In this document: piece after piece, positions 45,428 to 53,041 of the stretch
Layout: each line of letters begins with the position of its first letter
How positions within the stretch are numbered: the stretch's first letter is position 1
Source: an uncultured eubacterium 1-6
GTDB taxonomy: Bacteria; Bacillota; Clostridia; Lachnospirales; Lachnospiraceae
Length of the DNA stretch: 64,000 bases
Reading direction: 5' to 3'
Assembly: GCA_903789595.1 (NCBI GenBank)
Contig: CAIFEZ010000001.1
Location: 280,923 to 344,922 of the forward strand
Made by a program: the position numbers and the translations under genes
The notes under the pieces: generated by a model
The model's input: only the letters and a program-made list of their open reading frames with translations
The model's database searches: none
Told to the model about the DNA's origin: nothing

Positions 45428-46141
45428 ATGAGGCGAAAGTTTAAGCCGTTTCCAATCATTCTGCTTTTGATTCTTATTACCGGATGCGGCAGCACCAAAA
45501 CGAATCTGCCAGATAGTTCGGAAGCCTCGATGAAACAACAAGTAATGCAGGAAGTTGAAAAGCTATCGGAAGAGCCTAAAACGGAAGATGAAGCGGAAGA
45601 GGCTGCTTCGGAAACTGTTGATGCCGCTCAACAAGACGAGGCGGATGCCGATATAGATAAGGTAGAGGTATCTTTTGATTATACAAGAATGTCCACACAC
45701 GCATCCAACCAGATCGCAGTCTGGGTGGAGGATGAATCCGGGCAGCTCATAAAGACGATATATGCTTCTGGTTTTACTGAGGCAAGGCGCGGGTACGAAA
45801 ACAGGGAGGATGCCTTGAATCACTGGGTAATGGCGGCTGATCCGGCGGCAATGTCAGATGATGAGATAGATGCCATAAGCAGCGCAACTCCGCAGACGGG
45901 AAATATTCGCTTTGAGTGGGATCTGACGGATGAGGCAGGAAACCGGGTACCGGATGGAAGATATTTCATCAAGGCTGAGGGCGCGCTGTACTGGAGCAGC
46001 AATGTTTTATATACAGGTGAGATTGCTATTCCGGGAGCAGCACCTGGCGAAATCGAAGTGATCATGGAGCGCAGCGAACGGGAGAATTCGGATAACGAAG
46101 ACATGATGCAGAACGTGAGGATGGAAGTTGTATCGGAATAG
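45428..46141 (+). CDS. lipoprotein with DUF2271-like domain
   Basis: The 237-residue protein has a lipoprotein signal peptide with lipobox LITGC (Cys20), an acidic linker (about 30-80) and a domain resembling DUF2271: SNQIAVWVEDESGQLIKTIYASGF, then GNIRFEWDLTDEAGNRVPDGRYFIKAEG. DUF2271 proteins are secreted and often occur near flavin or FMN-linked redox genes; the function is unknown. It lies in the alcohol dehydrogenase operon. Confidence 0.75.
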   Translation: MRRKFKPFPIILLLILITGCGSTKTNLPDSSEASMKQQVMQEVEKLSEEPKTEDEAEEAASETVDAAQQDEADADIDKVEVSFDYTRMSTHASNQIAVWVEDESGQLIKTIYASGFTEARRGYENREDALNHWVMAADPAAMSDDEIDAISSATPQTGNIRFEWDLTDEAGNRVPDGRYFIKAEGALYWSSNVLYTGEIAIPGAAPGEIEVIMERSERENSDNEDMMQNVRMEVVSE

Positions 46142-46154
46142 GAACGGTGGTCAT

Positions 46155-46832
46155 GTGAAGGAGTTTGATTTTTATATCCGCACAAAGAAAGATTTGATAA
46201 AGGCGATTAATCGGTATGGATTTGTCCCGCTCTTTACGAATTCCATTCCGGGATTTTCCGTGGAGGAACATGTTTCCGCGGCTGCCTGGTTTTCCGGAGA
46301 AGAAGGGGTATGGGAATGGAAAGGTCCCGTAATTCGTGAGAGCGGATGCGCCTATGGCAAGTTTTTTGAGAATAAGGCAGTATTTATCAGCCGGGAGTGG
46401 TTCCCGGATTTTGCTAATTACAGGAGAGACGGTTATGATTTCGATGCCCGTTTTGATGACGGGCTTGCGTCCTATCGCGACAGAGAATTGTTTGAACTGC
46501 TTCAGGAAAATGCGCCCATACTGTCTAAAGGGCTGAAACAGATCGGCAATTACAAAAAGGGCGGTAAAAAAGGCTTTGATACGATCATCACCAGACTGCA
46601 GGCAGAGTGTTATGTTGTGATCAGTGATTTTATATATGAGACAGATAAGAACGGGAATACCTATGGCTGGGGCGTTGCGGAGTATTCCACACCGGAGAGG
46701 CTCTTTGGAACGGACTTTTCTGATCGTGTATATCAAAAGACTCCGGAAGAGTCCTTTGAGAGGATTTTTGAACATTTGAAGAACTTGCTGCCGAAGGCAG
46801 AGGACAAGGATATCAAAAGGCTGTTAAAGTAA
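46155..46832 (+). CDS. AlkZ-related protein
   Basis: The protein of about 225 residues contains WEWKGPVIRESGCAYGKFFENKAVFIS, then FPDFANYRRDGYDFDARFDDGLAS and GKKGFDTIITRLQ. I recognise this as a family often annotated as AlkZ-related (after the DNA glycosylase AlkZ/YcaQ); it is common in gut Clostridia and has no proven role that I know of. The start is unsure: GTG at 46155 is preceded by GGTGG, while ATG at 46128 would overlap the lipoprotein gene by 14 bp. Confidence 0.65.
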   Translation: MKEFDFYIRTKKDLIKAINRYGFVPLFTNSIPGFSVEEHVSAAAWFSGEEGVWEWKGPVIRESGCAYGKFFENKAVFISREWFPDFANYRRDGYDFDARFDDGLASYRDRELFELLQENAPILSKGLKQIGNYKKGGKKGFDTIITRLQAECYVVISDFIYETDKNGNTYGWGVAEYSTPERLFGTDFSDRVYQKTPEESFERIFEHLKNLLPKAEDKDIKRLLK

Positions 46833-46846
46833 AGAAGAAATGAAAG

Positions 46847-47503
46847 ATGACGATTGATCTGAAGAACATGCCGAAACTGGGCTTTGGCTTAATGAGGCTT
46901 CCGGAAACGGAAGGAAAGATAGATCATGAAGAAGTTTGTCGGATGGTGGACGCCTATATGGATGCGGGATTGAACTACTTCGATACCGCTTATGTGTATC
47001 ACGGGGGATTGTCGGAGGTGGAAGCGGGTGCCTCACTTGTGAAACGGTATCCGAGAGACAGTTTCATGCTCGCCACAAAGCTTCCTGCATGGGAGTTAAA
47101 AACGGAGGCGGACAGAGACCGCATCTTTAATGAGCAGCTGGAGCGCGCAGGCGTGGATTATTATGATTTCTATCTGCTCCATTCGGTTGAGGACGGAAAT
47201 GTAGATACTTATGAAAGACTCGATTGCTTTAACTGGGGGCTTAAAAAGAAGAAAGAGGGTAAGATCAAGCATTTCGGCTTTTCGTTTCATGGAAGCCCTG
47301 AGCTTTTAAGCAAGGTTCTTGACAACCATCCGGAGACCGAGTTTGTACAGATCCAGCTGAATTATGCGGACTGGAACAATCCGGTTGTAAGGTCGGGAAA
47401 ACTGTATGAGCTTCTCTATGAGCGGGATATCCCAATGATCATTATGGAACCTGTCAAACGGACATCTTCCAACTGGTCAATGCAGTGCCGATATCCTGTA
47501 TAA
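46847..47503 (+). pseudogene. aldo/keto reductase, 3'-truncated
   Basis: The N-terminal 204 codons code a normal aldo/keto reductase: LGFGLMRLP, YFDTAYVYHGG (catalytic Asp and Tyr), the Lys in LATKLP, and LLHSV. The frame breaks after MIIMEPVK near 47459, where the C-terminal third should begin (usually with GG). It then runs for about 14 codons into unrelated DNA, the inner end of an integrase remnant on the other strand. The barrel and, in many relatives, a C-terminal ferredoxin-like region are incomplete, so it is probably non-functional. Confidence 0.85.
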
Positions 47504-47700
47504 TGCCAGTGGTTCCAAGACGCTTTGTTGTCTTCGATCCATTGATAAGCGATCTCCGGGGTATAACACTTGCCAGATGCCTCAAGAAAGATGTGCAGTT
47601 TCTTGTAGCATAACCTGTGTTCACTGATTACGGATGTACTGAAGCTTTCATCTTCCAAAAACTTCATAACAGTGGTTACATTTGCTTCGAATTGTTTCAC
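47460..47700 (-). pseudogene. tyrosine recombinase N-terminal fragment
   Basis: A GTG start after AAGGAGGTGA begins MKQFEANVTTVMKFLEDESF and continues through the SAM-like core-binding domain (SEHRLCYKKLHIFLEASGK, then YRHCIDQLEDV). It stops near 47460 where the aldo/keto reductase sequence begins. The catalytic domain is absent. Confidence 0.7.
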
Positions 47701-47839
47701 TGGGAATCACCTCCTTATGATTTGGTGATTCCATTATCGGAAACAAAGGAAATGTTATCCACATGTTTATATGAAAAATTTAGCTGTCTATGCGCTTTTT
47801 GACAAAAGATGAGGATAAAAATATCCTGAGTATAATGCA

Positions 47840-48170
47840 TAGTTATTATCCATGGGGACCCTGCTGTCGGACAGGAAGACCCTAAGAAAAGGCTCCTGAT
47901 TGATGCTGTATGCCAGGGCTTTTTCAAGCTGGCTCTGCTTTGGCACCTCTTCATATTTCATTTTTGCCCATGCGAAATAGGCGTCCACCTTCTCTACCAG
48001 TTGAAGCTGACGCTGTTTTTTCCGTTCCGAAATGGACAGATCGTCAAAAGTATTGTCGATCTGCGTGATCTCCGTGATCCTACGGTAGGCCTCTTCTGCA
48101 ATGGACCCCGTTGTCGGATTGTCATTCCGTTTTAGTGCCTTGATAAATTCTGCATACGGTCGTCTCGCAT
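47840..48170 (-). pseudogene. IS66-family transposase fragment
   Basis: The minus-strand frame codes RRPYAEFIKALKRND, then LEKALAYSINQEPFLRVFLSDSRVPMDNNYA, the late part of IS66 TnpC. The usual continuation after DNNYA (ERAIRPF) is lost, and the region upstream has no transposase similarity. Confidence 0.8.
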
Positions 48171-48405
48171 GGATCTTATTCAAGAACTGGAATAAGATCC
48201 ACATCAGATAAAAATATATCATTCTTGATTGCTGAAGCAGAAAAACGAATGTATGAAGATAAAAGATTGTATTATCAGAATAGTGGCATAGATAGAAGAG
48301 CAAGAATATAGCTGCGTAAGCCACATTGTCAGCTTTTTTGTGTGTTGTGAGCGAGGAGGACCCTCCCGGCCATCATGGTCGAGAGGGTTACGTGCGTCTA
48401 CGGGA

Positions 48406-48549
48406 TTATCCTTCAATTTCAATTTTCAGGCCGGATTTAAGCTCCACAGTGAAGTGGCCCTCCCGGACGATGATTCGCTCAAGCCAGCGCTTTACCAGGG
48501 CCTCATTGAAGGCTTCCGGGTGTGCGGGCTGCTGCCTTGATTTCTCCAT
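48406..48549 (-). pseudogene. C-terminal recombinase-like fragment
   Basis: A 47-codon frame ends FNEALVKRWLERIIVREGHF, then TVELKSGLKIEIEG. This pattern resembles the extreme C-terminus of large serine recombinases. It begins one codon after the stop of the IS3 fragment. A CCCTC/GAGGG hairpin (about 48360-48387) follows. Confidence 0.5.
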
Positions 48550-48686
48550 TCAATCCAGGTATTTTCTCTTGTACTGATCCGGAGACAGATATCCACAATG
48601 ACTGTGTACGCGGATGGTATTGTAAAACGTGTTGATATACTCAAAGACGTAGTGGTATGCTTCTTCATAATTCCGAATCTTAAATC
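48550..48686 (-). pseudogene. IS3-family transposase C-terminal fragment
   Basis: The frame codes NYEEAYHYVFEYINTFYNTIRVHSHCGYLSPDQYKRKYLD and a stop, the last part of the rve-type integrase domain of IS3/IS150 transposases. It directly follows the end of the TetR gene on the same strand. Confidence 0.85.
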
Positions 48687-49217
48687 TCAGTCTTTTCTGA
48701 AATAGATTTGTCTTAATGAAACCGGCATAGAAGAAAACATCATCTGCACGATCGTTTCCGCCGATGTCATGTTATCCTGCAGCACCCATTCTTTGGTCAT
48801 GCCGACGGCACCGTAACAATACAGGCGGATGCTGAAAAGCAGCTGGGCATCCAGAGTATCTGCTCCGCTCATCTCTTTCGCCAGTTCGATGTACTTTGCA
48901 GCGAAATACTCCAGCATATACTGCCAGAGGGCGTTTTGAGATGTGTCCTCATAGGCCCGCTTATAGAAAAGCATATCATTTTTCATCTGCTTCATGCCTT
49001 CTGCCGCGTCATGCAGATCGATGATGTTAGTCTTATCAGCGTCCTGGTAGAAGATCCACGCGACCAGCTCATATTTATCCCTGAAATGATAATAAAACGT
49101 TGAACGCTCGATTTCAGCCGCCTGACAGATCTCCGTAATACGGATCTTGTCGATCGGCTTTTTCTTCATGAGATCTTTCATTTTATCTGCGATCCAGAGT
49201 TTGGTTCGTTCTGCCAT
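48687..49217 (-). CDS. TetR-family transcriptional regulator
   Basis: The 176-residue regulator has an N-terminal helix-turn-helix (KPIDKIRITEICQAAEIERSTFYYHFRDKYELVAWIF) and a helical ligand domain resembling the DhaS/TetR_C type. It is divergent from a nitroreductase operon, with 153 bp between the two starts. An inverted repeat in that spacer (49233-49260) is a candidate operator. The IS3 fragment abuts its 3' end, and the last residues may be altered. Confidence 0.9.
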   Translation of the reverse strand: MAERTKLWIADKMKDLMKKKPIDKIRITEICQAAEIERSTFYYHFRDKYELVAWIFYQDADKTNIIDLHDAAEGMKQMKNDMLFYKRAYEDTSQNALWQYMLEYFAAKYIELAKEMSGADTLDAQLLFSIRLYCYGAVGMTKEWVLQDNMTSAETIVQMMFSSMPVSLRQIYFRKD

Positions 49218-49232
49218 GATACCTCCTTTGAA

Positions 49233-49260
49233 TTGCTACAGAAAATATGTTATGTAGTAA
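49233..49260. promoter_or_regulatory. inverted repeat, candidate TetR operator
   Basis: TTGCTACA (49233-49240) and TGTAGTAA (49253-49260) form an imperfect inverted repeat (7 of 8 pairs) 16 bp upstream of the tetR start and 111 bp upstream of the nitroreductase start. A second pair CCACA/TGTGG (49267-49286) surrounds TATAAT. Confidence 0.5.
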
Positions 49261-49370
49261 TTTGCTCCACAATTATAATTCTGTGGCTTTTCTTTTGCAA
49301 GAACATATGGCAGATTAGGGGCAGGACAGGAAAAAGAAGTCCTGTTAAAGCAGAAAAAAGGAGTCGCGCT

Positions 49371-49895
49371 ATGGAGTTTTTAGAGCTTGCGAAAAACAGA
49401 TATTCAGAGAGATTTTTTGATTCAAAACCGATCGAACAAGAAAAGCTGGACAGGATCCTGGAGGCCGGACGTGTCGTTCCAACAGCCTGTAATTATCAGC
49501 CGCAGCACTTCTTCGTGATCCGGAGCGAGGAAGGAATTGCGAAACTGAAGACCGTGACGCACTTTCACTACAATGTGCCGGTCATGATCCTTGTCTGCTA
49601 TGACATGCGGGAAGTATGGACAAATCTGGGTGACCGTTATTACAGAAATTACAATTCCGGTGAGCAGGATGCCAGCATCGCGGCAACGACCATGATGTAT
49701 GAGGCAGAGGAACTTGGCGTTCACACGATCTGGATCCGGGGATTTGACTCCAAGACGGTCGTCGATACTTTCGGCCTTCCGGAGCAAATGATCCCGGTCA
49801 TGATGCTGGGTCTCGGATATCCGAATGACCGGGCGGGGGCGAACGCCTGGCATTTTAAGAGAAGACCAATCGAAGATTTTGTTACGGAACTGTAA
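49371..49895 (+). CDS. nitroreductase family protein (classic type)
   Basis: This 174-residue FMN-dependent oxidoreductase starts MEFLELAKNRYSERFFDSKP and has LEAGRVVPTACNYQPQHFFV (flavin contact), SIAATTMMYEAEELGVHTIWI and the C-terminal VMMLGLGYP. AAAGGAG at 49357-49363 supports the ATG. It leads a four-gene run with a nitronate-monooxygenase-like protein, a radical SAM protein and a DUF3795 protein, likely under TetR control. Confidence 0.92.
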   Translation: MEFLELAKNRYSERFFDSKPIEQEKLDRILEAGRVVPTACNYQPQHFFVIRSEEGIAKLKTVTHFHYNVPVMILVCYDMREVWTNLGDRYYRNYNSGEQDASIAATTMMYEAEELGVHTIWIRGFDSKTVVDTFGLPEQMIPVMMLGLGYPNDRAGANAWHFKRRPIEDFVTEL

Positions 49896-49966
49896 GCAAA
49901 AAACATAAGCGGAAGAAATGAAGCGGACAAAAGAAACTGTAGTCCGGAAATGGAGGAAAATACATC

Positions 49967-50917
49967 ATGAACAGAGTATGTGAAATTCTTGGAATCACGA
50001 AACCCGTCGTTCAGGCCCCGATGACCTGGATCACGTCCCCAGAGCTGGCGGCAGCGGTATCCAATGCGGGCGGTCTAGGCATCCTCGGCTTCAACGCCGG
50101 TTTTGAGGAAGGTAAAGCAACGCCGGAGGAAACGGCAGAGGAAATGCGGAAGATGGTCCGCCGCACAAAGGAGCTGACCGATAAGCCATTCGGTATGAAT
50201 GTCATGACATCTGCCTTTGATGGTGCGGGCTTCTCAAAAGCCACCATCGAAATGTGCAGGGAAGAAGGCGTTCTGGTTCTCGCTGCGATCGGCGCGATCG
50301 ATGCGGATCAGATCCGAGAATGGAAAGAAGCCGGTTTCAAAGTGATCTACCGTGATATGTATCCGACCGTAGCGTCCGCAAAAGCGGCTGAGGCAGCCGG
50401 CGTGGATATCCTTGTCGCGACAGGCTGCGATGAGGGCGGCGGCATGCCCGTGGAAGCGACCGGAACCATGGTAAAAACAGCCCTGATGACAGAAGCCGTC
50501 AGCATCCCTGTCCTCGCAGCAGGCGGTATTGTGAATGAAGCGATGGCAAAGGCCAGTGCCTGTGTCGGCGCGGAAGGTGCTTATGCCGGGACCAGATTTG
50601 TCCTTTCTAAAGAATGCCGTGCGGCGCAGGCCACAAAAGAGGATGTGCTGAATACCGGCGCAGATGATCTGATCGTACTGACTGAGGCAAACGGATATCT
50701 CAAGTGGCGCTGCACGCCTCATAAGGTGGCACAGAAAGCCGTCGCCGAAAACCAGAAAGGCAACCTCGCCCCTTCAACCGGAAGCTTTTACTTCGGCATG
50801 CTGAAAGGTGATATGGAAGCCGGCATCAATACGGTGTCCAGTGCGGCAAGCCTGATCAAATCGATCGATTCCTGTGAGGAGATCGTAAACGAACTGGCCC
50901 GCGGGTACGGCTGCTGA
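49967..50917 (+). CDS. nitronate monooxygenase/FabK-like flavoprotein with catalytic His replaced
   Basis: The 316-residue TIM-barrel flavoprotein has the N-terminal KPVVQAPMTWITSPELAAAVSNAGGLGILG, PFGMNVM, and the FMN-phosphate site PVLAAGGIVNEAMAKASACVGAEGAYAGTRF. In nitronate monooxygenase and FabK the catalytic His lies in a GGH motif; here the block reads GCDEGGGMPVEATG, with Met in place of His. It may therefore use another substrate or mechanism. It lies 71 bp after the nitroreductase gene. Confidence 0.82.
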   Translation: MNRVCEILGITKPVVQAPMTWITSPELAAAVSNAGGLGILGFNAGFEEGKATPEETAEEMRKMVRRTKELTDKPFGMNVMTSAFDGAGFSKATIEMCREEGVLVLAAIGAIDADQIREWKEAGFKVIYRDMYPTVASAKAAEAAGVDILVATGCDEGGGMPVEATGTMVKTALMTEAVSIPVLAAGGIVNEAMAKASACVGAEGAYAGTRFVLSKECRAAQATKEDVLNTGADDLIVLTEANGYLKWRCTPHKVAQKAVAENQKGNLAPSTGSFYFGMLKGDMEAGINTVSSAASLIKSIDSCEEIVNELARGYGC

Positions 50918-50953
50918 TTGATACCTTCTACAGAAAACGAAGTGAATAAAAAC

Positions 50954-51835
50954 ATGCATTTTACTGATACCGTATACAGAAATCCCTACTGGCCGACCTG
51001 GCCTCTTCTGCAGATCACACAGGGCTGTACCCATAACAGCTGCAAGTTCTGCACGATGTATAAGGATGTACAGTTCAGACTTCAGCCCATGGAATGGATC
51101 GAGGAGGATCTGAAAGAATTGGCGGAAATGGATCCGCACGCGAAGACGATCCAGCTACTTTCGGCAAATCCGCTCTGCATGAGCTACGACAAGCTGGCGC
51201 CGATCCTCGAGATGATAAACAAGTACCTGCCGGAGATGGAATGCATCTACGGCGCGACCAGAGTGACGGACATCCGGAACAAGACGGTCGATGAGCTGAA
51301 AAGCCTGAAGGAAATGGGACTCCGTGAGATCTCTCTCGGCGTGGAGAGCGGCGATGACTGGACGCTGGACCGCGTACACAAGGGATATCACGCCGAAGAT
51401 ATTTATGAACAATGCGGAAAGCTTAGAGAAGCCGGCATTGACTTCTGGATGACCTTCTTAAACGGCGTTGCGGGAAAGGAACACAGCATGGATCATGCCG
51501 TCCATTCCGCGGAAGTCTTCAGCAGGTGCGATCCCATGCTTGTCGGAACCGGCGGCCTTGTCCTCTTCCCCGGCACACCGCTTCTTGACGAAGCAAACCG
51601 AGGTGAGTTTACTCCGCTCTCCGAACGGGAAATGCTGATCGAACTCAAGATTTTTGTGGAGCATCTGACCTGTGACTGCACATTTATTACACACCATACT
51701 GTTTCCGGAAAGAACCTTACCGGCCCGGATTTCCTGAAAAGAAAAGATTCCATCGTCACGGCGCTGCAGCATGAGATCGATCATGGGGATATGGACGTAC
51801 TCGCGGCAAGCAGAAGAAATAAGAGGACCTTATGA
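50954..51835 (+). CDS. radical SAM protein
   Basis: The 293-residue protein has cysteines CTHNSCKFC (CX4CX2C) near residue 25 for the SAM-binding [4Fe-4S] cluster, then LGVESGDDWTLDRVHKGY, typical of the HemN/Elp3-like B12-independent branch. No extra cysteine cluster is seen beyond CDCTF near the end. Its reaction is unknown. I favour the ATG at 50954; a TTG at 50918 directly after the previous stop is possible. Its stop overlaps the DUF3795 start (ATGA at 51832-51835), so the two are translationally coupled. Confidence 0.85.
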   Translation: MHFTDTVYRNPYWPTWPLLQITQGCTHNSCKFCTMYKDVQFRLQPMEWIEEDLKELAEMDPHAKTIQLLSANPLCMSYDKLAPILEMINKYLPEMECIYGATRVTDIRNKTVDELKSLKEMGLREISLGVESGDDWTLDRVHKGYHAEDIYEQCGKLREAGIDFWMTFLNGVAGKEHSMDHAVHSAEVFSRCDPMLVGTGGLVLFPGTPLLDEANRGEFTPLSEREMLIELKIFVEHLTCDCTFITHHTVSGKNLTGPDFLKRKDSIVTALQHEIDHGDMDVLAASRRNKRTL

Positions 51836-52356
51836 GTCTTAAGAATTTCAACAGAACAGATGATATGTTTTCTCTTTGCGGTCTGAACTGAGGATTGTGC
51901 GGATATCGTCTGCAAGGTAAATGCAGCGGCTGTTTTAAAGACAGTTTTTGTGCAAAGATCTGCCCAATGGCTCCATGCAGTGTAAAACATGGTAATATTG
52001 AGTATTGCTTTGAATGCCCGGAGTATCCATGCAGGCATTATGAAGGCTTTGACAGTTACGATACCCTTGTGCTGCATCGGAACCAGAGGAAAGATATGCA
52101 GAAAGCAAAAGAAATCGGAATAGATGCGTATCATGACGAACAGAGGGAAAAGAAGAGAATATTGAATCATCTGCTTAAGGCTTATGATGACGGGAGCAAG
52201 GCTGCATTCTTCTGTCTTGCCGTCAACATGCTGGAACTAAAAGACCTGACGGAAACTCTGGAGACGGCAGACGATAGAACACGCGGGCTGTCGGAAGGGG
52301 AAAAGGCTGTATTCATTACGGGCCAATTAAAAGCACTCGCAGACAGAGACATTTAA
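51832..52356 (+). CDS. DUF3795 protein with in-frame TGA at a conserved Cys (selenoprotein candidate or nonsense mutant)
   Basis: From the ATG coupled to the radical SAM gene the frame reads MSLKNFNRTDDMFSLCGLN, then TGA (51889-51891, codon 20), then GLCGYRLQGKCSGC and the rest of a cysteine-rich DUF3795 domain (CAKICPMAPC, CFECPEYPC). DUF3795 proteins begin with a CG(L/M)xC..C motif, so TGA replaces the second conserved Cys. A hairpin at 51907-51928 has CG/CG, a bulged U, CTGCA/TGCAG and loop AGGTAAA, like a bacterial SECIS. Otherwise it is a point-nonsense allele, and an internal TTG at 51895 could give 153 residues. The domain's function is unknown. Confidence 0.7.
51907..51928 (+). promoter_or_regulatory. 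SECIS-like hairpin after in-frame TGA
   Basis: The stem CG, bulged T, CTGCA pairs with TGCAG, CG around AGGTAAA. The loop starts 23 nt after the TGA. In E. coli fdhF the SelB-recognised hairpin also has a bulged U on the 5' side and an AGGU loop, at about 17 nt. The resemblance is by eye only. Confidence 0.45.
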
Positions 52357-52453
52357 TAAAGATATTGAAAAAAATTGATATCCTTCATACATAGCGTCAT
52401 CGGCACAATGCTGCTGGCGCTAAATTTATGCCCAAATGTAAGGAGGATATCGC

Positions 52454-52512
52454 ATGAAGTTAGTTATCGCCGAGAAGCCCTCGGTGGCGCAGTCCATTGC
52501 CCGAGTGATCTG
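52454..52512 (+). pseudogene. topB: DNA topoisomerase III, first 19 codons
   Basis: After AAGGAGG the frame MKLVIAEKPSVAQSIARVI is the conserved start of TopB, found in many conjugative elements. It stops at the 24-bp scar sequence (52513-52536), and the rest of the gene is gone. Confidence 0.85.
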
Positions 52513-52536
52513 TATATCGGTGTCAGGCACCAACGT
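52513..52536 (+). repeat. 24-bp scar sequence, copy 2
   Basis: TATATCGGTGTCAGGCACCA and the next four bases match 41858-41881 exactly. Both copies sit at deletion breakpoints (topB here, a wall hydrolase there). GGTG and CACC form a short palindrome within it. Confidence 0.85.
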
Positions 52537-52753
52537 GTTTCCGGGGCGATTTTTCTTGTGGATGAAATCAATCCAGGATGTTATCGTAACTATAATATGT
52601 ACTTTATACAAACTGGGCTGCATGCACAGGGAAATTGATATGTTTCCACAGACAGAGGCGATATTCAGATATGTTTCCGCAAACGGAGACTGAATTTTGA
52701 CATGTTCCTACAGACAGTCGGGCAGCATGATTATATTTTCCATTGTCTCGAGG
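52537..52753 (+). repeat. right end of unit C with three 31-bp iterons
   Basis: No gene is seen. GATATGTTTCCACAGACAG (52637), GATATGTTTCCGCAAACGG (52668) and GACATGTTCCTACAGACAG (52699) are spaced exactly 31 bp, followed by the conserved ATTATATTTTCCATTGTCTC before the junction. Confidence 0.8.
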
Positions 52754-52795
52754 CACGTGGAGACCATTGTGTTGCTATCACGCACGAACTCGTAG
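52754..52795 (+). mobile_element. attachment-site sequence 4 (unit C/unit D junction)
   Basis: CACGTGGAGACCATTGTGTT codes HVETIVLLSRTNS and a TAG stop. It differs most from the other sites, and the hairpin and left-end iterons seen in units A, B, C and E are absent. Unit D is therefore a different element lineage using the same target. Confidence 0.75.
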
Positions 52796-52963
52796 AAATC
52801 GCTGAATTCAAGCACTTTTACGAACATTTCACCTTCGGGAAAACGGCTTGGTCTGACCGCGGAAAATAGTTCGAAAAATACATTACCGTGGTGATAGCGT
52901 TAGACCTCGTTACAGTAGCAATGTAAAACCAGATAAGAACAGACAAATATACATAGTCATTAG

Positions 52964-53008
52964 AGGACGTTAGTTTACTGGCATTTCCAGCAGATTGACG
53001 TCCTTTTT
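52964..53008 (+). terminator. intrinsic terminator before repA
   Basis: AGGACGT pairs with ACGTCCT, with an inner CTGG/CCAG, followed by TTTTT. Confidence 0.75.
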
Positions 53009-53041
53009 CTTTGCAGAAATTCAGGAAAGGAGGGGAGGACA

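Noticed and set aside
48326..48577. Plus-strand frames over the IS3 and recombinase fragments
   Set aside because: The minus strand shows clear transposase and recombinase similarity here; the plus-strand frames are shadows.
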